Origin: F23-D06 sp045132055
GTDB taxonomy: Bacteria; Bacteroidota; Bacteroidia; Bacteroidales; WCHB1-69
Reading direction: 5' to 3'
Length of the DNA: 64,000 nucleotides
NCBI GenBank assembly: GCA_045132055.1
Contig: JBGURP010000007.1
Location: forward strand, 186,001-250,000
Shown: positions 32,637-40,912 of the stretch, in pieces
How the letters are laid out: every line of letters begins with the position of its first letter
Position numbering within the stretch: the stretch's first letter is position 1
Program-made: the position numbers and the translations under genes
The notes under the pieces: generated by a model
Databases searched by the model: none
Told to the model about the DNA's origin: nothing
What the model saw: only the letters and a program-made list of their open reading frames with translations

Positions 32637-33380
32637 TTACTTGCTGTTTCTGTTGCCTCTCGGCGCAGCACCACCCTTGCGGGGACCGCGGAACATGCGC
32701 TTGGCCTGTCCCTTGGCGTCCTTGCTCTCCACGTTCTGGGCGAACAGGTCGCGCTTGCCGTAAACGATACCGCGGCAGATCCATACCTTGATACCGATGC
32801 AACCATAGGTCGTGTGTGCCTCAACCGGAGCATAGTCGATGTCTGCTCTCAGGGTATGCAATGGAATACGACCCTCTTTGAAATGCTCGTTACGAGCCAT
32901 TTCGGCACCACCCAGACGGCCGGCAGCGGTGATCTTGATACCTTCTGCGTTGGCGCGCATGGTGGATGCGATGGCGGTCTTGATGGCTTTCTTGTAAGCC
33001 ACACGACCTTCTATCTGTTTGGCGATGTTCTGGGCAACCAACTGGGCATCCAGATCGGGGCGTTTCACTTCCACGATGTTGATTTGGATTTCCTTGTTGG
33101 TGATGACCTTCAACTCTTCTTTCACTTTGTCAACTTCCTGACCGCCCTTGCCGATGATGAGGCCCGGACGAGCCGTGCTGATGGTCACCGTGACCAGCTT
33201 CAATGTTCTTTCAATGTAAATTTTAGAGATACCGGCTTTGAAGAACTTTGCATTCAAATACTTTCTAATTTTGTCATCTTCGACGATCTTACCGGCGAAA
33301 TTTTTGCCGCCGTACCAATTAGAATCCCAGCCTCTTACAATACCAAGGCGTAAGCCTACCGGATTTACTTTCTGACCCAT
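32637..33380 (-). CDS. rpsC: 30S ribosomal protein S3
   Basis: 247 residues with the KH domain (ARPGLIIGKGGQEVDKVKEELK) and the C-terminal S3 domain (GRLGGAEMARNEHFKEGRIPLHTLRADIDYA). The tail is extended with basic low-complexity residues (FRGPRKGGAAPRGNRNSK), as in other Bacteroidota. It forms part of the mRNA entry site. It follows rplV by 19 nt. Confidence 0.98.
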   Translation of the reverse strand: MGQKVNPVGLRLGIVRGWDSNWYGGKNFAGKIVEDDKIRKYLNAKFFKAGISKIYIERTLKLVTVTISTARPGLIIGKGGQEVDKVKEELKVITNKEIQINIVEVKRPDLDAQLVAQNIAKQIEGRVAYKKAIKTAIASTMRANAEGIKITAAGRLGGAEMARNEHFKEGRIPLHTLRADIDYAPVEAHTTYGCIGIKVWICRGIVYGKRDLFAQNVESKDAKGQAKRMFRGPRKGGAAPRGNRNSK

Positions 33381-33399
33381 ACTTAATTAATTAATTTTT

Positions 33400-33834
33400 T
33401 TATTCTTCTGTTGTTATATTTTCCGTATTCGTTTTTTCGGCATTTCTGTCGGCGATGATCAGCGTAACGTGGTTGGAGCGTTTTCTGATACGGTTGGCGC
33501 GGCCTTGGGGAGCCGTGCGGATACGTTTCAGCATTCTGCCGCCGTCCACCATGATGGTCTTCACGTACAGATCCGCATTCTCCAGTCTGGCACCTTCGTT
33601 CTTGACTTGCCAGTTGGCCACTGCGGACTTCAAAAGTTTCAATAATTTCTCTGCTGATTCTTTATGGCTGTATTTCAATACATTCATGGCGTAATCCACA
33701 TTCTTTCCACGGATCACGTTTGCCATAATTCTGGTTTTGCGCGGGGAGGTCGGATTATCCACTAATCGGGCCATATAGATAGTCTTGTTGGCTTCTTTTC
33801 GCGCATCTGCTGCTAATTTTTTGCTTGCACTCAT
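33400..33834 (-). CDS. rplV: 50S ribosomal protein L22
   Basis: 144 residues with the L22 core NPTSPRKTRIMANVIRGKNVDYAMNVL and the tunnel-lining hairpin region GRMLKRIRTAPQGRANRIRKRSNHVTL. The tail EKTNTENITTEE is acidic and longer than the minimal protein. It is the first gene of this cluster: rpsS, rplB and the rest of the S10 set are not upstream, and a promoter sits about 100 bp before it. Confidence 0.98.
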   Translation of the reverse strand: MSASKKLAADARKEANKTIYMARLVDNPTSPRKTRIMANVIRGKNVDYAMNVLKYSHKESAEKLLKLLKSAVANWQVKNEGARLENADLYVKTIMVDGGRMLKRIRTAPQGRANRIRKRSNHVTLIIADRNAEKTNTENITTEE

Positions 33835-33931
33835 TTTATTATTTTATCTATTTTTTAATTTAAAAATCTTGATTATCAATGCATTACATGCCAAAATCAC
33901 ACCCGTTTGCCTTTTCCTATCAATCGGGCGG

Positions 33932-33939
33932 CAAAAATA
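33932..33939 (-). promoter_or_regulatory. TATTTTTG -7 box for the ribosomal protein cluster
   Basis: Minus-strand TATTTTTG 97 nt upstream of the rplV start, leaving an AT-rich leader of about 90 nt. It fits a cluster that begins transcription at rplV. The leader shows no obvious hairpin that I can assign to known r-protein autoregulation. Confidence 0.65.
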
Positions 33940-34047
33940 GAAAAAAAATTTATACAATCAATTGTTTAAAAATATTTTTTTCAACAGGTTATGCACAAAA
34001 CATCACACCCCCGAAAAAAACACGTCCGGTAACTATACCTATATATA

Positions 34048-34782
34048 TTAAAAATAGTTGTCCGACTTCACCTTGGTCAGATGGTTGACCGTGTTCTCCA
34101 ACTCATCCCGCCCAGGTTTGTAATGCACCCGCAGATACGCCACATCCTTCAGATAGTTGATATGGCCGACCTCCACATTGATAATATCCAAACCCGTGCG
34201 CTCTTTCAGGTCCGCCATCAGTTCCTTCTCCCGGCCAGCCTTCACCAACTCGATTTTCTCATAGAGGATGATCTTGGTATCCACGCGATGCTTCCACTTC
34301 ACATGTTCAAAAATCCAAACGGCCACCAATATAAGAATATTGGTAAGGAGCAGCTCGGCGTAACTGACCGTCATGGCCAAACCATTGATCACGGAAATGC
34401 CAATCACAACGAAAAGATAGGTCATCTCACGGATGGGTATCGATTCTGTCCGATACCGTATCATGCCAAAGATGGCAAAAAGGCCCAACGCGAACCCGAT
34501 CTGCACCTTCACATTGTCCATCAAAAAGATGAGGAAGAAGATGGTGATGCTGAACATCATGAAGGTGAAATAATAGTCGCGGCGCTTGCTCTTCTTGTAA
34601 TAGAAGAGGGCAATGATAACCCAACAGAAGATCAGGTTAATCGCAAAGCGGAACAACATCTGCCACAACGACGGACCGTCGAAGAAGGGGATGCCAAACA
34701 ATTGCCCTGCGCCGTCAATGGTTTCCATGCCAAACTCGCGCATGATTTCAGGATCGTAATCGGGGAAAGAACTTTGAAGCAT
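34048..34782 (-). CDS. DUF4956 membrane protein
   Basis: 244 residues with about four TM segments between residues 40 and 165, including GLFAIFGMIRYRTESIPIREMTYLFVVIGISVINGLA, the diagnostic DUF4956 core. A cytoplasmic C-terminal domain follows (about 170-244). DUF4956 genes are commonly next to VTC-type polyphosphate polymerase genes, as here (VTC at 34880-35665), so the two proteins probably work together at the inner membrane. The 97-bp gap to the VTC gene contains copy 2 of the 40-bp hairpin repeat. Biochemical role unknown. Confidence 0.9.
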   Translation of the reverse strand: MLQSSFPDYDPEIMREFGMETIDGAGQLFGIPFFDGPSLWQMLFRFAINLIFCWVIIALFYYKKSKRRDYYFTFMMFSITIFFLIFLMDNVKVQIGFALGLFAIFGMIRYRTESIPIREMTYLFVVIGISVINGLAMTVSYAELLLTNILILVAVWIFEHVKWKHRVDTKIILYEKIELVKAGREKELMADLKERTGLDIINVEVGHINYLKDVAYLRVHYKPGRDELENTVNHLTKVKSDNYF

Positions 34783-34819
34783 AGTTTAGGATTTATAGTT
34801 TAGAGATTAGAGATAAAAA

Positions 34820-34859
34820 TTTTCCTTAAGCAGTCCCGTCAGGGACAAAAGCTCGGTAG
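34820..34859. repeat. 40-bp hairpin repeat, copy 2 (compensated stem)
   Basis: The same 40-bp element as at 6084-6123, but the stem reads GTCCC-GTCA-GGGAC where other copies read GCCCC...GGGGC. A paired C-G to T-A change keeps the hairpin. It is located between the DUF4956 and VTC genes. Confidence 0.75.
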
Positions 34860-34879
34860 ATTATAGATAATGGTTATTT

Positions 34880-35665
34880 TCAATTCGGGGCGGCGGCGAT
34901 GGCGAGGGTTTGTCCGGTGAGTTTGCTCACGTAACGGATTTTGTCCTTGAAACGGTTGTATTTGATGGTGTCATCGGTGAGCAACATGCCGAGGCAGTAT
35001 TTGCTGAGACCACGTTGCTGCACCCGCGCATCCAGTAGCAGACGCTTGAAATCGGATGGGTGGTTCCCATCCTGCTTTACCTCCACGATGACCAACCCTG
35101 GCACTTCAGCTTCACGGTCGTTGAGCATGTTATGAAAACGGATTTCACTGTCGATGGTGATGCGCTCGGTCTTGGCTTTGTTTACCAGCGTGATGCGCTT
35201 GAACTGGTTTTGCAGTCTCGGGCTCAGCGGTTCTTGTGTAAGCCAGAACTTTTCCTGGATGAATCGGGTCATTTCAGGCATATTATACAGACTCCCCCAC
35301 TCCGCAGCCGGAATCTCAATGCGTTTCTTCTTTGTCCTGCCTGTATTGACTTTGTTTTTTATCTCGCAGAAACAGGTACCTGTATCGACATATTCGCGCT
35401 GGCGGATTTTCTGCCGATGCAAATGTTGATTATGATGAACGGTATAAGTCAGTGCATCCTGCGTATCAAAATAGAGGGTTCTGTAATGGGCCATCCGGTT
35501 GGCGGGGATCTCCTGCACATAAAAGGAAGAAGCCCAACGATCCGCCAAAGAGTCCAGAATCTGCCGATTCAACAGATACTTGGTGTCCGTGCGGTTCATC
35601 AGCTTCACGGAGTGCATCTCCTCCAGCGAGATGGGGTCCATTAAGGGAAGCACCTCATCTAACAT
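34880..35665 (-). CDS. VTC-domain protein (polyphosphate polymerase-like)
   Basis: 261 residues of the triphosphate-tunnel metalloenzyme fold. Expected tunnel residues are visible: NRTDTKYLLN near 25-35, YFDT near 66, RQKIRQREY, CEIKNKVNTGRTKKKR (about 98-115), ERITIDSEIRF, VEVKQDGNHPSDF and SKYCLGML. In yeast this domain polymerises ATP into polyphosphate; bacterial homologues are much less studied. I used the ATG at 35663-35665 because an in-frame start at 35671 would be TTG. It overlaps the upstream gene by 11 nt and shares the unit with DUF4956. Confidence 0.85.
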   Translation of the reverse strand: MLDEVLPLMDPISLEEMHSVKLMNRTDTKYLLNRQILDSLADRWASSFYVQEIPANRMAHYRTLYFDTQDALTYTVHHNQHLHRQKIRQREYVDTGTCFCEIKNKVNTGRTKKKRIEIPAAEWGSLYNMPEMTRFIQEKFWLTQEPLSPRLQNQFKRITLVNKAKTERITIDSEIRFHNMLNDREAEVPGLVIVEVKQDGNHPSDFKRLLLDARVQQRGLSKYCLGMLLTDDTIKYNRFKDKIRYVSKLTGQTLAIAAAPN

Positions 35666-36056
35666 ACTCAAATTCCTTTACGGATTGCAACTTGCCGTTG
35701 GGGGCATAGTTGTACTGTTTCTTTTTGGTACCATCGGCGTTGTACTCGAACTTGCGGATGCGAACCGCCTTGTTATGCTCATTGTACACCACCTCGCGCG
35801 ACACCTTGCCGTTTTCATCGTAATCATACGTACAGCGGGCTTTCAGGGCACCAGTAGAGGTGTATTCAATGTCCTCCGCTTTACGCCCGTCTGCATTGTA
35901 CTTGGTCACATGGTCCAGATAGCGGGCCCCTTTGCCGCCGTCACCACGGTTCCATTCCTTGACCACCAAATTTTTTCTCGCCTCATGCTTGGAAGATTGG
36001 GCATAACAGGAGAAGCCCACGAGGCAAATGATAAGAAGTGCCGTGATTTTTTTCAT
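35655..36056 (-). CDS. Small secreted protein with MORN/YwqK-like repeats
   Basis: 133 residues: signal peptide (1-19, SCYAQ), then tandem motifs of about 20-22 residues such as YNADGRKAEDIEYTSTGALK, YDENGKVSREVVYN and YNADGTKKKQYNYAPNGKL. This is the pattern of MORN-like or YwqK-type repeats, forming beta-hairpins. It is predicted to be periplasmic or surface located. It heads a unit with the VTC and DUF4956 genes and overlaps the VTC gene, so the three are probably co-translated. A consensus -7 box lies at 36076-36083. Confidence 0.75.
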   Translation of the reverse strand: MKKITALLIICLVGFSCYAQSSKHEARKNLVVKEWNRGDGGKGARYLDHVTKYNADGRKAEDIEYTSTGALKARCTYDYDENGKVSREVVYNEHNKAVRIRKFEYNADGTKKKQYNYAPNGKLQSVKEFEYVR

Positions 36057-36075
36057 TGAAGTGTGTTTTACGCGG

Positions 36076-36083
36076 CAAAAATA
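36076..36083 (-). promoter_or_regulatory. TATTTTTG -7 box for the MORN-VTC-DUF4956 unit
   Basis: Minus-strand TATTTTTG 19 nt upstream of the ATG of the MORN-like gene. Confidence 0.65.
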
Positions 36084-36111
36084 GGATTTTATTTGAAATA
36101 CCGGAAAAAGG

Positions 36112-36417
36112 CTAAACAGTTTTGTCGGTCATTTCCTCGGCATTCCACACGAAGGCGCGAAGGCCCTGCTGCTCGGCAGTGAGGTCCAGCGCGTGCAAAT
36201 CCTTGAGCAAGGGCTCCACTTTCTCATCCGGCATAAAAGCCAGAACGGCAGAGTTGAGCGTAGGCCAGGCGTGCGTGCCATAGTGCGGCTCGCCGTTATC
36301 AGAGCCACGCCCCTGCACCTCGTTCCAGAAGGTAAAACCTCGGATCTCGTTCTTTTCCAAGACCTCCATCAGCTCATCGTAGAAGGCCTGGTATAGGGAT
36401 ATGAAGACTGCTTTCAT
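36112..36417 (-). CDS. Small PII-like (ferredoxin-fold) protein linked to the RND pump
   Basis: 101 residues, cytoplasmic, no signal. The MKAVFISLYQAFYDELMEVLEKNEIRGFTFWNEVQGRGSDNGEPHYGTHAWP pattern with a final beta segment LRAFVWNAEE resembles small alpha/beta proteins of the PII/DUF3240 type that are often encoded beside RND efflux genes. The GRGS-containing stretch corresponds to the flexible T-loop region. It is the last gene of the efflux operon, separated from the RND gene by two structured repeats. A role sensing a ligand or adjusting pump activity is inferred only. Confidence 0.6.
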   Translation of the reverse strand: MKAVFISLYQAFYDELMEVLEKNEIRGFTFWNEVQGRGSDNGEPHYGTHAWPTLNSAVLAFMPDEKVEPLLKDLHALDLTAEQQGLRAFVWNAEEMTDKTV

Positions 36418-36452
36418 TGTATGTTAGTGATTTGGTTTATCTTTGTGTTATT

Positions 36453-36525
36453 CCCCACACTGCGCTTCGCTTGTATGGGGTTATTGCACTTCGTGCGGAT
36501 CGTCTCTTCGAGACTTTCAAGGTAT
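36453..36525. repeat. Structured efflux-operon repeat, copy A
   Basis: A module with an outer stem CCCCACAC...GTATGGGG enclosing a variable small hairpin (GCG-CTT-CGC here), then hairpins GCACTTCGTGC and GTCTC-TTC-GAGAC, ending CAAGGTAT. It is located between the RND gene and the PII-like gene. Other copies are at 36571, 40833 and 40913. Confidence 0.75.
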
Positions 36526-36530
36526 CTGCC

Positions 36531-36575
36531 CTACTGACCACTGATCTCTGACTACTGTTCACTGATCACTACTGC
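36531..36575. repeat. CACTGATCACTG simple repeat
   Basis: Degenerate tandem units (CACTGATC, TGACTACTG, TTCACTGATCACT) between structured repeat copies A and B. The same family occurs at 57826-57850, 58396-58418 and 59685-59708. Confidence 0.6.
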
Positions 36576-36640
36576 GGCCTGCGGCCTTGTATGGGGTTAT
36601 TGCACTTCGTGCGGGTCGTCTCTCCGAGACTCTCAAGGTA
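36571..36640. repeat. Structured efflux-operon repeat, copy B
   Basis: Lacks the CCCCACAC left arm but keeps the inner hairpin GGCC-TGC-GGCC, TTGTATGGGGTTATT, GCACTTCGTGC and GTCTC-TCC-GAGAC hairpins and the CAAGGTAT end. It finishes 7 bp before the RND stop codon. Confidence 0.75.
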
Positions 36641-36646
36641 TATGTT

Positions 36647-39600
36647 TTAGACTTCGTTGACGCCTAAGGCTTTGTTGCGCTCGCGGCGGGCACGGCGACG
36701 GGCTTTGCCCTTCTCGGACCACTCTGCGAACTTGCTGTACAGCACCGGGATAAGGATCAAGGTTACCAGAGTGGAGAATGACAGACCCCACGCGACAACC
36801 ATACCCATGGAGTTCCACATCTCGGCACCTTCGCCTTTGTCCACAGCCAACGGAATCATACCCAACACTGTGGTCAACGTGGTCATCAAAATCGGACGCA
36901 AACGGGAACGGCCACCAGCCACCACAGCATCCTTAATAGTCATGCCACGCTCCACACATAGGCTGGTATAGTCCACCAGCACGATACCGTTCTTCACCAC
37001 AATACCGATTAGCATCATCGCTCCTATCAAGGCCATGATACCCAATGCCGTGCGCGTGACTGCCAAGCCGATGAGCACACCTGTCAAGGCATAGAAGATG
37101 GAGAACATGATGACGAACGGGTAAATGAAGGACTCAAACTGGGCTGCCATCACGACATACACCAACATGACAACGAGTGCCATCAACATGAACATGTCGC
37201 CGAACGCATCCTGTTGATCTTCCCATGTACCACCAATCTTATAATCCAAAGTGGAAGGCACATCCATCTGGTTGAGCACTTCTTGGGCTGATGCCACAAG
37301 CTCACTCAGCGCAGCACCTTTGGCCACCACGCAAGACACCTTCACCATACGCTCGCGATCCTTACGTACAATGGTCGGCGGCGTGTATGTCTCTTCAATA
37401 TGGCCCACATCACCCACTCGGATGCCTTGGCCATAGTTGTTGTACATCAAGATATTCTCCACAGCGTGAATGTCGTCACGGAACTCAGGCGCATAGCGCA
37501 CACGAATGTTGTACTCGTCACCATCCTCGCGGAACTTGGAGGCCGTGTAACCATTATAGCGATTGCGCACGTAACTGGCGGCAGTGGTGGAGTTGAGCCC
37601 ATTCTCAGCCAACTTGCGGCGGTCAAACACCACTTCCAACTCCGGCGTATATTCGTCACGGCTGATGAGCACCTCCGAACAGCCCTCCACCTGGCGCATC
37701 CGCGCGGCGAGCTCGGCGGCGAATTGGTCAGTAGTATTGAAATCGTAACAGTACAGTTCAATATCCACCGTTGACTGTCCACCCATATTACCCATACCGG
37801 TGGAAACTGTATAGGAAGTAATCTCTATATGCTGCCGCAAAAGTTCGCGGATACCATCTGAAATCTCCGTGATAAACTTGTCACGCTCGGTTTTCTTCAC
37901 CAAACGGATGTTGAAAGAGAGCAGGTTTGTACCGTTCTCGCGCATCAAACTCCACGTGTTGTCCTCATCGGGCATACCCACGGAATAGTTGATGGATTTG
38001 ATTTCGTTCGGATACTTTTCACGAATTTCCTCTACAATCTGGTCACCCAACACCTTGGTAGTCTCCACACGCGTGCCCTGTGGCAACTTCACGGTTACAT
38101 TCAAGCGGGCATTATCCTGTGTGGGGAAGAACTCCGTAGGAATGACTGCCAGCAGCGAAAGGCTGGACAAGAAAAGGCCGGTAGCCACCAACACCACCGT
38201 TTTGCGGTGGTTGACACTCCAGCGAAGCAGACGGGCATAGCCAGCATCCAGATTCTCCAGGAATTTCTGTACCGGCGCATCAATTGCGGCAAACCACTTG
38301 CTCTTTTTGGGATTTTTCTTCAGCAAAAGGGAACTCAGCATCGGGGTCAACGTCATAGCCGCAATCAAGGAGACTGCAATCACAATGGTGACAATCCAAC
38401 CCAGCTGTTTGAAGAGCACGCCGGCCATACCGGTGAGGAAGGTGAGCGGCAAGAACACGGCAATAATCACGAGAGTGGAAGCCACAATGGAAAGCGACAC
38501 CTCGCTGGTAGCAAAGATAGCTGCCGCCTTGGGCTTCGAGCCTCGCTCAATATGCGTAGTGATATTCTCCAATACCACAATGGAGTCGTCCACCACCAAG
38601 CCAATGGCGATAGAGATGGAGGACAAAGATATGATATTCAGTGTGTTACCAGTAGCCAACAAATAGATGAAGGCTGCAATCAAAGAGACGGGCACCACCA
38701 CCGCGATGATGAGTGTGGCACGCCATCTACCCAAGAAGAAGAGCACCACTACGACCACCAACAACAGAATGATGAGAATGGTCTCTTCCAAACTGTCAAT
38801 GGTATTTGTGATGTTTTCGGAGTTGTCCACCAACACGTCCAACTGCACGTCAGCTGGCAGGGAGTTCTTGATGTCCGGCAGCTGCTCCATCACGCGTTTG
38901 CAGATCTGCACGGTATTGGCTCCGGTCTGCTTCTGAATGATGATCATGGCACCACGTTGGCCATCGGTGAAGGATTCCTGCATACGTTCCTGCAAAGTAT
39001 CTTTGACCACCGCCACATCGCGCAGGTAGATGTTCTTATTATTGTAGCTACCCACCACAATGTCTTCCATCTCATCGGCGCTGTTGAACTCGCCATCCAC
39101 ACGCATGGAATAGGTTTTGGAGCCAACATCCATGATACCAAGGGAAACGTTGCGGTTCTCCGCACCCAATACGGAGGCTATGCTCTCGATGGTGAGGTTA
39201 TAACTCTCCATTTTATACGGGTCGCAGTAAACTTGGATTTCGCGCTGCGGCGCACCGGAAATGGATACGGCACCCACGCCGCTCACACGGCTCAACGGGG
39301 AGGAAACCTTGTCATCCAATATTTTGTAGAGCGCCTGTGTGCTCTGTCCCGAGCGCACCGACAGCATCATGATCGGCATGTCATCGGCACTGAACTTGAA
39401 CAGATAGGGCTGGTTGGCACCATCGGGCAACGCCGACTTCACCATGTCCAGCTTGTCGCGCACATCGTTGGTCTTTTGCTCAATATCCACGCCATACTCA
39501 AACTCCAGATACACAATGGAATAGTTCTCTTTGGAATTAGAGGTAATGTGTTTGAGGTCACTCAACGTGTTAAGCACATTCTCGATGGGCTTGGACACGT

Positions 39601-39784
39601 TATCCTCAATATCCTCCGCACTGGCACCGCCATACACGGTAAGCACCATGATGGTATTGCTGTCCATATGCGGGAAAAGGTCCACCGGCAGCTTGACCAT
39701 GGAGAAAATACCGATGATGACCACGGCTATGTAAATCAAGCCGGTCATAATCGGACGATGAACTGAATTGGAATATAAACTCAT
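36647..39784 (-). CDS. RND-family efflux transporter, inner-membrane subunit
   Basis: 1045 residues, standard for the HAE-1/AcrB-like class. It has TM1 near residues 12-30, the long periplasmic porter/docking domain, a TM2-6 bundle (about 335-495) with the proton-relay pair in GLVVDDSIVVLENI (D396-D397 region), a second large periplasmic loop and the TM8-12 bundle near 845-1025. It pumps amphiphilic compounds from periplasm or membrane through the TolC-type channel using proton influx. The substrate range is not predictable. It is third in the tolC-MFP-RND operon, 8 nt after the MFP gene. A basic C-terminal tail (KARRRARRERNKALG) extends into the cytoplasm. Confidence 0.95.
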   Translation of the reverse strand: MSLYSNSVHRPIMTGLIYIAVVIIGIFSMVKLPVDLFPHMDSNTIMVLTVYGGASAEDIEDNVSKPIENVLNTLSDLKHITSNSKENYSIVYLEFEYGVDIEQKTNDVRDKLDMVKSALPDGANQPYLFKFSADDMPIMMLSVRSGQSTQALYKILDDKVSSPLSRVSGVGAVSISGAPQREIQVYCDPYKMESYNLTIESIASVLGAENRNVSLGIMDVGSKTYSMRVDGEFNSADEMEDIVVGSYNNKNIYLRDVAVVKDTLQERMQESFTDGQRGAMIIIQKQTGANTVQICKRVMEQLPDIKNSLPADVQLDVLVDNSENITNTIDSLEETILIILLLVVVVVLFFLGRWRATLIIAVVVPVSLIAAFIYLLATGNTLNIISLSSISIAIGLVVDDSIVVLENITTHIERGSKPKAAAIFATSEVSLSIVASTLVIIAVFLPLTFLTGMAGVLFKQLGWIVTIVIAVSLIAAMTLTPMLSSLLLKKNPKKSKWFAAIDAPVQKFLENLDAGYARLLRWSVNHRKTVVLVATGLFLSSLSLLAVIPTEFFPTQDNARLNVTVKLPQGTRVETTKVLGDQIVEEIREKYPNEIKSINYSVGMPDEDNTWSLMRENGTNLLSFNIRLVKKTERDKFITEISDGIRELLRQHIEITSYTVSTGMGNMGGQSTVDIELYCYDFNTTDQFAAELAARMRQVEGCSEVLISRDEYTPELEVVFDRRKLAENGLNSTTAASYVRNRYNGYTASKFREDGDEYNIRVRYAPEFRDDIHAVENILMYNNYGQGIRVGDVGHIEETYTPPTIVRKDRERMVKVSCVVAKGAALSELVASAQEVLNQMDVPSTLDYKIGGTWEDQQDAFGDMFMLMALVVMLVYVVMAAQFESFIYPFVIMFSIFYALTGVLIGLAVTRTALGIMALIGAMMLIGIVVKNGIVLVDYTSLCVERGMTIKDAVVAGGRSRLRPILMTTLTTVLGMIPLAVDKGEGAEMWNSMGMVVAWGLSFSTLVTLILIPVLYSKFAEWSEKGKARRRARRERNKALGVNEV

Positions 39785-39792
39785 GTTTTACT

Positions 39793-40803
39793 TTATTTAT
39801 TTTCTACTTTCACTTCCATGCCGTCTTTCAGACGTGCCAGACCTGTGATGGCAAGTTCATCGCCATCGTTCACGTCGCCGGAAAGCAACTCATAGGAATT
39901 GTCAATATGGCGGCCGATTTGCACTTGCTTGAAGGAGACTTTACCATTATTATAGACATAGACATAGCGGTTGCCGGAACCTTGCTGACGGAAGATAGCC
40001 TGGTCGGGCACCACCACATTGCGGGTTGTGCCAAAGTTCATGGTCACGCGGGCGTACATACCCGGGCGCACGCGACTGTCGCTATTGGTCAGCTCCACCT
40101 CCACAGGGAATGTATGTGTTGCTCCGTCAATGGTGGGATAGATGAGGCTCACTTTGCCCTTGAATTCTTCATCACCGTATGCATCCACCTTGATGGACAC
40201 GGGCATGCCGACCTTCACTTTCTTGAAGAATGCTTCCGAAAGATTGATTTTCATCTTCACCGGGTTGATTTGTTGAACCGTCACCACGGGCAGGCCACCG
40301 AAGAGATCGCCACTGTCATAATTACGGGCACTGATGACACCCGAAATCGGGCTGATCAGGCGCGTGTTCTCCAAGAGGTTGTCATAAGCGGTTTGCGCCA
40401 CGTCAAGTTGCGTCTTCATGGCATCCCAATCCGACTTGGAACAGCCGCCCACCTTGTAGAGCTCGTCAATACGGTTGAAACTTTTCTGAAGATTGTCGAG
40501 CTGCGCTTTCTGCTGCTTAAGCGTGCTCTCGTTCATCTGCACGAGCACTTTGCCCTTGGCCACGCGGTCGCCCACTTCCACATAGATTCTGTCAATGCGG
40601 CCGCCTGTGAGCGGGGCGATATTGTTCACTGCATTGGCCTCCACCGTAGCGGTGTATTCATAAACCTGCTCCACATCCTGCGCCGACACTTGCTGTGTGC
40701 GGATGATGAAATCCTGTACAACCGGAGCAGTGGTTTTGCTCTTGCAGCCACCCATGATCATGATGATGGCGGTCATTAAAATTGCTATTGTTGCTTTTTT
40801 CAT
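39793..40803 (-). CDS. RND efflux periplasmic adaptor (membrane fusion lipoprotein)
   Basis: 336 residues beginning MKKATIAILMTAIIMIMGGC, with a lipobox cysteine at residue 20, so it is a lipoprotein. The adaptor order is visible: biotinyl-lipoyl half (IAPLTGGRIDRIYVEVGDRVAKGKVL), alpha-hairpin (LKQQKAQLDNLQKSFNRIDELY...), second lipoyl half (LISPISGVISARNYDSGDLF), beta-barrel and membrane-proximal domain. It links the RND pump to the outer-membrane channel. The frame is open 61 codons further upstream, but that part is encoded by the structured intergenic repeats and is rejected. It sits between tolC and the RND gene. Confidence 0.94.
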   Translation of the reverse strand: MKKATIAILMTAIIMIMGGCKSKTTAPVVQDFIIRTQQVSAQDVEQVYEYTATVEANAVNNIAPLTGGRIDRIYVEVGDRVAKGKVLVQMNESTLKQQKAQLDNLQKSFNRIDELYKVGGCSKSDWDAMKTQLDVAQTAYDNLLENTRLISPISGVISARNYDSGDLFGGLPVVTVQQINPVKMKINLSEAFFKKVKVGMPVSIKVDAYGDEEFKGKVSLIYPTIDGATHTFPVEVELTNSDSRVRPGMYARVTMNFGTTRNVVVPDQAIFRQQGSGNRYVYVYNNGKVSFKQVQIGRHIDNSYELLSGDVNDGDELAITGLARLKDGMEVKVENK

Positions 40804-40832
40804 ATTGTTTGTGTTATTATTTTCGTTTGTTT

Positions 40833-40895
40833 CCCCACACTGCGGCCTTCGGCCTTGTTCGGGGTTAATTGCACTTCGTGCGGGTCGTCTCTTCT
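40833..40895. repeat. Structured efflux-operon repeat, copy C (3' truncated)
   Basis: CCCCACACTGC, inner hairpin GGCC-TTC-GGCC, TTCGGGG and the GCACTTCGTGC hairpin are present; the GTCTC...GAGAC hairpin and CAAGGTAT end are missing. It lies between tolC and the adaptor gene. Confidence 0.7.
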
Positions 40896-40912
40896 CTGCC
40901 TTCCTCTGTCTT

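Noticed and set aside
33835..34047. Search for rpsS (S19) upstream of rplV, or an r-protein leader RNA
   Set aside because: No S19-like frame, and the AT-rich leader shows no stable conserved-looking hairpin by eye.
36453..36640. Possible insertion sequence or transposon remnant at the efflux operon repeats
   Set aside because: No transposase frame, no terminal inverted repeats and no target duplication visible; structured repeats explain the sequence better.
38207..39766. Long open frame (519 codons) on the plus strand opposite the RND transporter
   Set aside because: It lies wholly antisense to a gene with full family motifs, and its His/Gln-rich translation resembles no protein.
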